Both the position numbers and the translations under genes were made by a program. This document shows, in pieces, positions 1 through 5,798 of a stretch of DNA of 8,117 nt; position 1 is the first letter of the stretch; every line of letters starts with the position of its first letter. Under the pieces are notes generated by a model. That model did not search any database. It was not told the origin of the DNA and was given only the letters and a program-made list of their open reading frames with translations. The DNA comes from JBHHZM01 sp046758065 (GTDB lineage Bacteria > Pseudomonadota > Alphaproteobacteria > JAAXGF01), in the NCBI GenBank assembly GCA_046758065.1, contig JBHHZM010000135.1, positions 1-8,117 on the forward strand, written 5' to 3'.

Positions 1-2
1 CG

Positions 3-1043
3 CCCTACGAATCGCGCGACCAGTACGCCGAGATGTCGGGCCAGGCGGTGCTCGATCTGCTCGAGAAGGGTATCCGGCCGCGCGACATCGTGACCCGCGA
101 GGCGCTCGAAAACGCCGCGACCGTGGTGGCGGCGACCGGCGGTTCGACCAACGCGGCGCTGCACCTTCCCGCGATCGCCAACGAGGTCGGGATCGACTTC
201 GACCTCCACGCCGTGGCCGACATCTTCAAACGCACGCCGCTGATCGCCGATCTCAAGCCCAGCGGCCGGTACGTGGCCAAGGATCTCTATGAAGCCGGCG
301 GCGTCCAGATCGTCATCAAGGAACTGCTCGACGGGGGCTTTCTGCACGGCGACGCGCTCACGGTGACCGGCAGAACCATCGCCGAGAATCACGCCGACAT
401 CGTCTTCTCCGAAGGCCAGGATGTGGTTCGCCGCGCTTCGGCGCCGATTTCGCCGACCGGCGGCGTGGTCGGCCTCAGGGGCAGCCTCGCGCCCGAAGGG
501 GCAATCGTGAAGGTCGCGCACATGGCCGAGGACAAACAGCATTTCCGCGGCCCGGCGCGCTGCTTCGATTGCGAGGAGGACGCCTTCGAGGCGGTGGTGA
601 GCGGCGGCGTCAAGCCGGGCGACTGCATCGTCATCCGCTACGAGGGGCCGAAGGGCGGCCCCGGCATGCGCGAGATGCTGTCGACCACCGCGGCGATTAC
701 CGGACTCGAGCTGGAGAACGTCGCGCTGATCACCGACGGCCGCTTTTCGGGCGGTACGCGGGGCTTGTGCGTCGGGCATATCGGCCCCGAGGCGGCAATC
801 GGAGGCCCCATCGGTCTGCTGCGCGACGGCGACGTGATCGTCATCGACGCCCGCGCGGGCAAGCTCGACGTCGAACTCTCCGAGGCCGAACTCGCCGAAC
901 GCCGCGAGGCCTGGAAGCCGCGCGACAACGACTTCGGATCGGGGGCGCTGTGGCGCTACGCGCAGACCGTGGGTCCGGCGGCGAAGGGCGCGGTGACGCA
1001 CCCGGGCGCCCGCGCCGAACGCCACGTCTACGCCGACATCTGA
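3..1043 (+). CDS. ilvD: Dihydroxy-acid dehydratase, C-terminal part (5' end outside window)
   Basis: Converts 2,3-dihydroxy-isovalerate and its methylvalerate homologue to the 2-keto acids in valine, leucine and isoleucine synthesis; a cytosolic iron-sulfur enzyme. The frame is open from the left edge, so the gene starts upstream; the first ATG visible (position 33) is internal, within a conserved PYESRDQYAEMSGQ stretch. About 346 of the usual 560-575 residues are here. Counting from the ATG at 33, visible family motifs are GGSTNAALHLPAIA (36-49), DLKPSGRYVAKDL (73-85), ARCFDCEEDAF (176-186), EGPKGGPGMREML (204-216) and GRFSGGTRG (237-244), whose Ser239 is the presumed catalytic base. The N-terminal part with the other cluster cysteines lies outside. 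The pattern matches the bradyrhizobial-type biosynthetic IlvD closely as I remember it, so a sugar-acid dehydratase paralogue is less likely. It ends in TGA 30 bp before the M81 gene. Confidence 0.93.
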   Translation, partial: PYESRDQYAEMSGQAVLDLLEKGIRPRDIVTREALENAATVVAATGGSTNAALHLPAIANEVGIDFDLHAVADIFKRTPLIADLKPSGRYVAKDLYEAGGVQIVIKELLDGGFLHGDALTVTGRTIAENHADIVFSEGQDVVRRASAPISPTGGVVGLRGSLAPEGAIVKVAHMAEDKQHFRGPARCFDCEEDAFEAVVSGGVKPGDCIVIRYEGPKGGPGMREMLSTTAAITGLELENVALITDGRFSGGTRGLCVGHIGPEAAIGGPIGLLRDGDVIVIDARAGKLDVELSEAELAERREAWKPRDNDFGSGALWRYAQTVGPAAKGAVTHPGARAERHVYADI

Positions 1044-1073
1044 ATCCGCGAAGACGGCAGGTCCGGGGCCGGC

Positions 1074-2588
1074 ATGGCGCGTATCGCGATCGGCGGGTTT
1101 CAGCACGAGACCAATACGTTCGCGCCGACCAAGGCGGACTTTCGCGTCTTCGAACAGGCCGACGGCTGGCCGGGTCTCACTCGCGGGCCCGCGCTGTTCG
1201 ACGCGGTCGCCGGCATCAACCTGCCGGTGGCCGGGTTCGTCGACGCGCTTAAAGGCACGGGACATGCGATCGAGCCGTTGCTGTGGTGCTCGGCGCCGCC
1301 CGCGGCGCATGTCACGACCGGGGCTTTCGAACGCATCGCCGCCATGCTCTGCGACGGCCTCGCGCGTCTGCGCGGGCTCGACGCGGTTTATCTCGACCTC
1401 CACGGCGCCATGGTGACCGAGGACCACGAGGACGGCGAAGGGGAGATCCTGCGCCGGGTGCGCGCGGTCGTCGGCGAAGAGACGCCGGTCGTCGCCAGCC
1501 TCGATCTGCACGCCAACGTGACCGAGGCGATGATGGCGCGCGCCTCGGCCCTGGTCGCGTTTCGCACCTATCCCCACATCGACATGGCCGAGACCGGCGG
1601 GCGCGCGGCGCGGCTGCTGCTCGACATGCTCGCGCGCGGACGCGCGCCGGCGAAGGCGATGCGCAAGCTCGACTTCTTCATTCCCATCACCGTCCAGTGC
1701 ACGATGTTCGACCCGGCGAAGACGATCTACGAGAGGTTGGCCGAGATCGATACCGGGAGCGTCGCGAGCCTCTCCTACACCCAGGGTTTTCCGCCCGCCG
1801 ACATCCGCGAGAACGGCCCGGCGGTCATGGCCTACGGCTGGGACGGGGAGAGCGCGTGTCGCGCCGCCGATACGCTTTACGGCGAGGTGGCGGGACAGGA
1901 GGGTGACTTCAGGCTCGAGATCCACGACGTCGAGGCGGCGGTCGAGCGCGCCCTCGCCAACGGCTCGGCCAACCCGGTGATCCTCGCCGACACCCAGGAC
2001 AATCCGGGCGCCGGCGCCAACGGCGACACCACCTGGATCATCGAGGCGCTGGTCCGGCGCGACGCGCAGGATGCCGTGGTCGCCACCGTCTTCGATCCCG
2101 AGACCGCTGCGCAGGCCCACGCCGCGGGGGAGGGTGCGGTGATCGAGGCGCGCCTCGGGGCCAGGTCCGGTCTCACCGGTCACCGCCCGTTCGAACGCCG
2201 CATGGTGGTCGAGAAGATCACCGACGGGCGCTTTACCGGCACCGGGCCAATGTGGCGCGGCGCGCGCATCGATCTCGGCCCGATGGCGCGGCTGCGTCCC
2301 GCCGAAGCGCCGGGGACGGGCGTGCGCGTCCTGGTTTCGAGCCGCAAGCTGCAAGCGGGAGATCGCTCTATCCTGCGCCACATGGGCATCGAGCCTGCCG
2401 GGCAGCGGATCATCGCGCTCAAGAGTTCGGTCCACTTCCGCGCCGATTTCCAGTCCATCGCCGCCGAGGTGCTGGTGGTCAGGGCGCCGGGACCGAACCC
2501 GGCCGATCCGAGCGAATTGCCTTACCGGCGACTGCGCGACGGCGTGCGCCTCAATCCGCTCGGTCCGCCGTTCCGGCGGCCGAAGTAA
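1074..2588 (+). CDS. M81 family metallopeptidase, MlrC (microcystinase C)-like
   Basis: A 504-residue protein of the MlrC/M81 family, full length for the family. It has the N-terminal M81 domain (about 1-300) beginning RIAIGGFQHETNTF (residues 3-16), and the smaller MlrC C-terminal domain (about 305-480), which includes DNPGAGANGDTT and SSVHFRADFQ (451-460). Putative zinc ligands are Asp144 and His146 in SLDLHANVT and His168 in RTYPHIDMAETG; the 2- and 22-residue spacing agrees with the D/H/H ligand set I recall for MlrC. LDLHGAMVTEDHEDGEGE (108-124) is another signature. No signal peptide or membrane segment, so it is cytosolic. MlrC itself finishes microcystin breakdown, but most homologues occur in bacteria with no such pathway and their substrate is unknown; peptide or amide hydrolysis is inferred only. 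The Shine-Dalgarno is weak (GGGG five bases before ATG). Sitting 30 bp after ilvD, it may be co-transcribed with it. No clear terminator follows. Confidence 0.88.
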   Translation: MARIAIGGFQHETNTFAPTKADFRVFEQADGWPGLTRGPALFDAVAGINLPVAGFVDALKGTGHAIEPLLWCSAPPAAHVTTGAFERIAAMLCDGLARLRGLDAVYLDLHGAMVTEDHEDGEGEILRRVRAVVGEETPVVASLDLHANVTEAMMARASALVAFRTYPHIDMAETGGRAARLLLDMLARGRAPAKAMRKLDFFIPITVQCTMFDPAKTIYERLAEIDTGSVASLSYTQGFPPADIRENGPAVMAYGWDGESACRAADTLYGEVAGQEGDFRLEIHDVEAAVERALANGSANPVILADTQDNPGAGANGDTTWIIEALVRRDAQDAVVATVFDPETAAQAHAAGEGAVIEARLGARSGLTGHRPFERRMVVEKITDGRFTGTGPMWRGARIDLGPMARLRPAEAPGTGVRVLVSSRKLQAGDRSILRHMGIEPAGQRIIALKSSVHFRADFQSIAAEVLVVRAPGPNPADPSELPYRRLRDGVRLNPLGPPFRRPK

Positions 2589-2621
2589 GCGCGGGCGGCG
2601 CCGTCCGGGGGCGCAACGACC

Positions 2622-4031
2622 TCAGTCGATACCCGCCTCGGCCGCGATCCCGGCGGGGTCGAGAACTTCGCCGCCCTTGACCACCCGGTCGATGCGCCGG
2701 GTGTTGCGGATGTCGCGCAACGGGTCGGCGTCGAGGACGACGAAATCGGCGAGCTTGTCCGGCGCGATCGTGCCGAGATCGCGGGCGCGGCCCATGACCG
2801 CCGCGCCGCCGCGGGTGGCGGCGACGATGGCCTGCATCGGGGTCAGCCCGGCCTCGACCATCAGTTCGAGTTCGCGATGCAGCGCCGGGCCGTGCAGGGT
2901 GCCGATATTGCCGGCGTCGCTGCCGGCGGCGACGACGACGCCGGCGGCGGCTGCGCTCCGCAGGTTGGCGAACGCCACCTCGTGGAGGTTGGCCGGCGGG
3001 CCGCCGCGCGCCCATGCCGGCATGCGATCGGCGTGGCGGGCGACTTCGGCGAAGCTTGCGATCGCCCGCGGATCGCCGAGACGCCGTTCGATGTCGCTGA
3101 GTTGTACGGCCTGGCCCAGCACCTCGTAATAGCCTTCGTCGACCATGAGCGTCGTCATATAAACCACGCCGTGCGCCTTGATCTGGTCGATCAGGGCCGG
3201 GTCGAGCGTGCGGTCGGTGACGCCGTGCGCCAGCACGTCTATCCCGGCGCGTACGGCGAGACGGGCGATTTCGCGCTCGGTGGCGTGGGCGGCGACGCGC
3301 ACCCTTGCGGCGTGTGCCTCCTCGACCGCCGCGCGCGCCCATTGGAACACGTTCGGCATGTCGAGGCCGCCGGTCCTGACCAGCCAGAGCTTGACGAGGT
3401 CGGGCTGCCGCGCGAGCTGACGGCGCACCTCGGCGCGCGCCGCGCGGCGCGAATCCATCTCGACGATTGCCGGATCGTCGCTCGCGAGTTCGGGAGGCGC
3501 GTAAGTCGCAAGCAGCGGTCCGGCGACGGCGACGCGCGGCGCAAGCCGGGTTTCGCGGGCGCGGTCGCGCAGCGCGAAGTTCGACATCGGCCCGCCGACA
3601 TCGACCACGGCCGTCACGCCGCTCGCCAGATAGCGCGCGAAGGTTTTGGGCAGGTCGCGGCCAATGGCGGCGATCTCGTCGGCGTACGGCACCACGTCGC
3701 GCAGATCGACGATATCGGGCCGGGTGTAGAGACCGCCCGACTGAAAGAAATGAACGTGGGCGTCGATCAGGCCGGGGATGATCCACTTGCCCTTGAGGTC
3801 GACGATCCGCGCGCCGTCGGGAATGGCGAGCCGATAGCGCCGTCCGACCGCCGATATGCGTTCTCCTTCGACGATGACGACCGCATTCGCAACCGGCTTG
3901 CCGCCGTTGCCGTCGATCAGTGTCGCGCCGACGAAAGCGGTGACGACGGGAAGGTTTTGCGCCGTTGCCGGGATCGTGACGAGCAGTGCGACGAGAGCCG
4001 CGCAGACGAGCCGTGCCGTCGTCGCGCGCAA
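2622..4031 (-). CDS. Exported amidohydrolase-family protein (imidazolonepropionase-like), TTG start
   Basis: A 469-residue metal-dependent hydrolase of the amidohydrolase superfamily. Residues 1-24 form a signal peptide: Arg2 and Arg7, a hydrophobic core (residues 8-20), then ATA before Gln25, so it is probably periplasmic. The small N-terminal beta domain (30-85) leads into GLIDAHVHFF with metal ligands His92 and His94. Further candidates are Lys214 in DLVKLWL (carboxylated bridging lysine), His249 in AAHATE, His269 in VLAHGVTD and Asp372 in AAGSDAGN. The end (425-457, DKLADFVVLDADPL) is the usual C-terminal strand region. Relatives include dipeptidases and imidazolonepropionase-like enzymes; the substrate cannot be told. 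The first codon is TTG; no earlier in-frame start is apparent, and the complete signal peptide from this point supports it. It starts 4 bases after the GFA-gene stop with no visible Shine-Dalgarno, suggesting translational coupling. It converges on the M81 gene. Confidence 0.87.
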   Translation of the reverse strand: MRATTARLVCAALVALLVTIPATAQNLPVVTAFVGATLIDGNGGKPVANAVVIVEGERISAVGRRYRLAIPDGARIVDLKGKWIIPGLIDAHVHFFQSGGLYTRPDIVDLRDVVPYADEIAAIGRDLPKTFARYLASGVTAVVDVGGPMSNFALRDRARETRLAPRVAVAGPLLATYAPPELASDDPAIVEMDSRRAARAEVRRQLARQPDLVKLWLVRTGGLDMPNVFQWARAAVEEAHAARVRVAAHATEREIARLAVRAGIDVLAHGVTDRTLDPALIDQIKAHGVVYMTTLMVDEGYYEVLGQAVQLSDIERRLGDPRAIASFAEVARHADRMPAWARGGPPANLHEVAFANLRSAAAAGVVVAAGSDAGNIGTLHGPALHRELELMVEAGLTPMQAIVAATRGGAAVMGRARDLGTIAPDKLADFVVLDADPLRDIRNTRRIDRVVKGGEVLDPAGIAAEAGID

Positions 4032-4035
4032 ACCG

Positions 4036-4437
4036 TCAGTCGCGCCCGCGACTCGGCAGGCCGTCGTCGAGGTGCAGCCAGGGCAGCCGTTCGTCGGCGT
4101 GAACGTGCCGCTCGGGCGGAAAGTCGTCGGCCCGGTCGAGGGTGCCGACGGTGACGTGAACCTCGCCCGGCCAGCGCTTCGACTCGTAGGTGAGGGGGGT
4201 GCCGCAATTGCCGCAGAAACTGCGCTGGACGCCGGAGGACGATGCGAACCGCACCGGAAAGCCGGCGGTCACTTTGTAAGTGTCCGGGGTATAACCCGCC
4301 CAGGTCATGATCACGGTGCCACCCGCGCGGCGACAGCTCTCGCAGTGGCAGTGGGCGATCCAGCCGGGCCGGCCGCGGCAGCGATAGCGCACCGCGCCGC
4401 ACAGACAACCGCCCTCGTATGATTTTTCGTCGTTCAT
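4036..4437 (-). CDS. GFA/CENP-V family zinc-binding protein
   Basis: A 133-residue protein of the GFA (glutathione-dependent formaldehyde-activating enzyme) / CENP-V fold, full length. Cysteines sit in the family order: Cys11 and Cys13 in GGCLCGAVRY, Cys30, Cys32 and Cys35 in AHCHCESCRRAGG, and Cys75 and Cys78 in SFCGNCGTPL. These give the structural and second zinc sites. The end, HVHADERLPWLHLDDGLPS (111-129), is the typical family tail. Glutathione-formaldehyde adduct formation is established only for a few members; most are uncharacterised small cytosolic proteins, so no reaction is assigned. I chose ATG at 4437 because it follows AGGGAGG (4442-4448 on the complement) by 4 bases and overlaps the upstream stop as TGATG. 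An in-frame GTG lies one codon earlier but is too close to the Shine-Dalgarno, and a start at 4458 lies inside the preceding gene. Confidence 0.88.
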   Translation of the reverse strand: MNDEKSYEGGCLCGAVRYRCRGRPGWIAHCHCESCRRAGGTVIMTWAGYTPDTYKVTAGFPVRFASSSGVQRSFCGNCGTPLTYESKRWPGEVHVTVGTLDRADDFPPERHVHADERLPWLHLDDGLPSRGRD

Positions 4438-5210
4438 CACGCCTCCCTCAGTTCGCACCAGACCGGCGTATGGTCCGACGCTTTCTCCTTGCCGCGCGGG
4501 CCGCGGTCGATGTCGCAGGCCACGAGCCGGTCGGCCGCCTGCGGCGACAGCAGCAGGTGGTCAATACGCAGACCCTCGTCGCGCTGCCAGCGCCCTTTCT
4601 GGTAATCCCAGAAGCTGTAAGCCCCGGGCTGGGGATGGAGCGCCCGGTAGGCTTCGGTCAGCCCGAGGTTGAGAATGGCGCGGAAGCGGGTGCGGGTCTC
4701 GGGGCGGCACAGCGCGTCGTCGGCCCAGGCCGCGGGGTCGTAAACGTCGGCGTCGGTCGGCGCGACGTTGTAATCGCCGCCGAGCACGAAGGCTTCCTCG
4801 TAGTCAAGCAGCGCGCGCGCATGGTCGTAAAGCCGCTCCAGCCAGGCGAGCTTGTAGGGGAACTTGTCGGATTCGACCGGGTTGCCGTTGGGCAGATAGA
4901 TCGAGGCGACGCGGACATCGCCGACCATGGCTTCGATGTAGCGGGCCTGCTTATCGTCGTCGTCTCCCGGCAGCGCCGTGACCGTGTCCTCGATCGGACG
5001 CTTGGCGAGAATGGCGACGCCGTTGTAGGACTTCTGGCCGCAGACCGCGACGTTGTAGCCGAGATCGCCGATTTCGAGCTCGGGGAAGTTCTCGGCGAGC
5101 GTCTTGGTCTCCTGCAGGAGCGCCACGTCGGGTTTCGCCTCGGCGAGCCAGTCGAGCACGCGCGGCAGTCGCGCCTTGATCGAGTTGACGTTCCAGGTTG
5201 CGATCTTCAT
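4437..5210 (-). CDS. xth: Exodeoxyribonuclease III / AP endonuclease (ExoA/Xth type)
   Basis: A 257-residue enzyme of the exonuclease-endonuclease-phosphatase family that cleaves DNA at abasic sites and trims 3' ends in base-excision repair. Key residues are in place: Asn7 in ATWNVNS, Glu34 in LLQETK (metal), Tyr105 with Asn108 in SIYLPNGN, Asp146 and Asn148 in GGDYNVAP, Asp217 in RIDHLL, and the Asp246-His247 pair in SDHTP. Trp201 in SFWDY matches the residue that helps read the abasic site. The length is close to E. coli ExoIII (268). I placed the start at ATG 5210 because the family begins MKIATWNVNS; a TTG at 5240 would add ten unconserved residues. Its Shine-Dalgarno is poor. Its TGA overlaps the ATG of the GFA gene. 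It lies 113 bp after erpA on the same strand and may be read through from it or use its own weak promoter. Confidence 0.95.
   Translation of the reverse strand: MKIATWNVNSIKARLPRVLDWLAEAKPDVALLQETKTLAENFPELEIGDLGYNVAVCGQKSYNGVAILAKRPIEDTVTALPGDDDDKQARYIEAMVGDVRVASIYLPNGNPVESDKFPYKLAWLERLYDHARALLDYEEAFVLGGDYNVAPTDADVYDPAAWADDALCRPETRTRFRAILNLGLTEAYRALHPQPGAYSFWDYQKGRWQRDEGLRIDHLLLSPQAADRLVACDIDRGPRGKEKASDHTPVWCELREA
4442..4448 (-). promoter_or_regulatory. Shine-Dalgarno deciding the GFA-gene start, inside the end of xth
   Basis: AGGGAGG on the minus strand lies 4 bases before ATG 4437 and within the last codons of xth. It is the strongest ribosome-binding site in the window. It selects ATG 4437 over the GTG immediately upstream and over the start at 4458. 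With the TGATG overlap it lets ribosomes ending xth restart on the GFA gene. Confidence 0.65.
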
Positions 5211-5239
5211 GTCGCCAATGCCACGCTCCGTCCGGGACA

Positions 5240-5268
5240 AGACTAACGCGGCGGCGCGGCCCGCTCAA
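5240..5268 (-). promoter_or_regulatory. Weak candidate promoter for the xth-GFA-amidohydrolase cluster
   Basis: In the 113-bp gap after erpA, the minus strand has TTGAGC (complement of 5263-5268), a 17-base spacer and TAGTCT (complement of 5240-5245). Four of six and three of six positions match the sigma-70 consensus. A start near 5233 would leave a leader of about 22 bases before xth. Such matches arise by chance, and read-through from erpA is an equal possibility. Confidence 0.28.
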
Positions 5269-5323
5269 CGGCGCGCCGGTGAGCGGCGTCCGTGCGTCAC
5301 CGAAACGGCGGTACGGTTAGAAG

Positions 5324-5671
5324 TTAGATCGCGATCCCGAACGAGGCGCCGCAGCCGCAGGACGAGGTGGCGTTGGGATTGCGGACGGTGAAATACGATC
5401 CCGCGATTTCGTCGACGAAATCGACCTCGGAGCCGGCAAGATACATCGACGAGACGGTGTCGATCACCATTCCCGCATCGTCGCGGTCGACGACGAGGTC
5501 ATCGTCCTGAACCTTGTCGTCGAGGCTGAAGTCGTACTGAAAGCCCGAGCAGCCACCGCCGTTGACCGCAATGCGCAGCCGCGCATTGGGCGTACCTTCC
5601 TGGGCGGCGATTTGGGCGATGCGCCGCGCGGCGCGCTCGGTGAGGGTAATCGGCGGAGAGGCGTCGCTCAT
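5324..5671 (-). CDS. erpA: Iron-sulfur cluster insertion protein ErpA (HesB/IscA A-type carrier)
   Basis: A 115-residue A-type carrier that receives [Fe-S] clusters from the assembly scaffold and passes them to apo-enzymes in the cytosol. The three invariant cysteines are present: Cys41 in NGGGCSGFQY, and Cys105 and Cys107 in SSCGCGASF near the C-terminus. SPPITLTERAARRI (5-18) at the start and FVDEIAGSYF (85-94) are typical. Length and residues fit ErpA better than IscA or SufA, but these paralogues are hard to tell apart from one sequence. ATG 5671 is preceded by AGGA with a 7-base spacer, a good Shine-Dalgarno. Transcription probably begins at the extended -10 just upstream. It is divergent from dgt, an arrangement I recall as common in alphaproteobacteria. 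Iron-sulfur enzymes such as the nearby IlvD are potential clients, but adjacency is not evidence for that. Confidence 0.93.
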   Translation of the reverse strand: MSDASPPITLTERAARRIAQIAAQEGTPNARLRIAVNGGGCSGFQYDFSLDDKVQDDDLVVDRDDAGMVIDTVSSMYLAGSEVDFVDEIAGSYFTVRNPNATSSCGCGASFGIAI

Positions 5672-5678
5672 AGGGTGT

Positions 5679-5682
5679 TCCT
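5679..5682 (-). promoter_or_regulatory. Shine-Dalgarno of erpA
   Basis: AGGA on the minus strand lies 7 bases before the erpA ATG, a normal spacing, and supports the start at 5671. Confidence 0.6.
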
Positions 5683-5704
5683 GTCACTCGGTACCTTAGT
5701 CGAT

Positions 5705-5713
5705 ATTATAACA
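5705..5713 (-). promoter_or_regulatory. Extended -10 promoter element directed at erpA
   Basis: On the minus strand the sequence reads TGTTATAAT: a consensus TATAAT with an upstream TG one base away, the extended -10 form. It stands in the only AT-rich patch of the region. Transcription would start near 5698, leaving a leader of about 27 bases that contains the erpA Shine-Dalgarno. The hexamer 17 bases upstream (CCCCGA) is no match to a -35, which fits a promoter relying on the extended -10. Confidence 0.6.
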
Positions 5714-5717
5714 TGGG

Positions 5718-5745
5718 TATTTAGAAGTCGGGGCGGTTTTGTCAA
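5718..5745 (-). promoter_or_regulatory. Possible second promoter for erpA (TTGACA-N16-TAAATA)
   Basis: A perfect -35 hexamer TTGACA (complement of 5740-5745) is followed after 16 bases by TAAATA (complement of 5718-5723), a fair -10. It points towards erpA and would start about 14 bases upstream of the extended -10 start. The TTGACA lies in the spacer of an inverted repeat, so it could be blocked by a repressor. It may be an alternative to, rather than an addition to, the extended -10. Confidence 0.35.
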
Positions 5746-5753
5746 TCGCCCCG
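5729..5753. repeat. Inverted repeat between erpA and dgt, candidate operator
   Basis: CGGGGCG (5729-5735) and CGCCCCG (5747-5753) are exact inverted copies with an 11-base spacer. If transcribed, the pairing extends inward by a G-U and two A-T pairs, giving a 10-bp stem with a 5-base loop. No T-run follows on either strand, so it is not a standard intrinsic terminator. Its position over the TTGACA hexamer suggests a protein-binding site; the regulator is unknown. Confidence 0.5.
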
Positions 5754-5763
5754 GAATGGGTCG

Positions 5764-5792
5764 TTGATCGCCCGGCGCTGCGCCTGTAGCTT
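5764..5792 (+). promoter_or_regulatory. Weak candidate promoter for dgt-argS, would give a leaderless transcript
   Basis: TTGATC (5764-5769), a 17-base spacer and TAGCTT (5787-5792) point towards dgt. The start point expected about seven bases after the -10 falls on the ATG at 5799. This agrees with the lack of a Shine-Dalgarno in front of dgt. The -10 match is poor (TA and final T only), so this is tentative. Confidence 0.25.
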
Positions 5793-5798
5793 CGCGCC

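Noticed and set aside
2589..2621. Possible terminator in the convergent gap (imperfect GGGCGGC/GCCGTCC)
   Set aside because: The arms abut with no loop and one mismatch, and no T-run follows on either strand. Termination here may be factor-dependent.
2877..4154. A 425-codon plus-strand open frame, and a 411-codon minus frame over 2551-3786, in the amidohydrolase region
   Set aside because: They overlap a full amidohydrolase with signal peptide and metal ligands. The Arg/Gly/Asp-heavy products show no domain and the starts lack ribosome sites.
5211..5240. Upstream TTG start for xth at 5240
   Set aside because: It would add ten residues not seen in the family; MKIATWNVNS at 5210 is the standard N-terminus.
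4419..5246. A 275-codon plus-strand open frame opposite xth, and a 227-codon plus frame over 569-1252 in ilvD
   Set aside because: Both are typical shadows of GC-rich genes; the true frames carry complete catalytic motifs.
5246..5310. GC-rich inverted arms between erpA and xth (GGTGA/TCACC and GGCGCG/CGCGCC)
   Set aside because: Short stems with 13-14-base loops and no T-run are expected by chance at this GC content, so I do not call a terminator.
5690..5720. TAAGG half site near the erpA -10 resembling an IscR type-2 site
   Set aside because: The matching CC half is not at the required spacing and the outer T is missing, so the consensus is not met.
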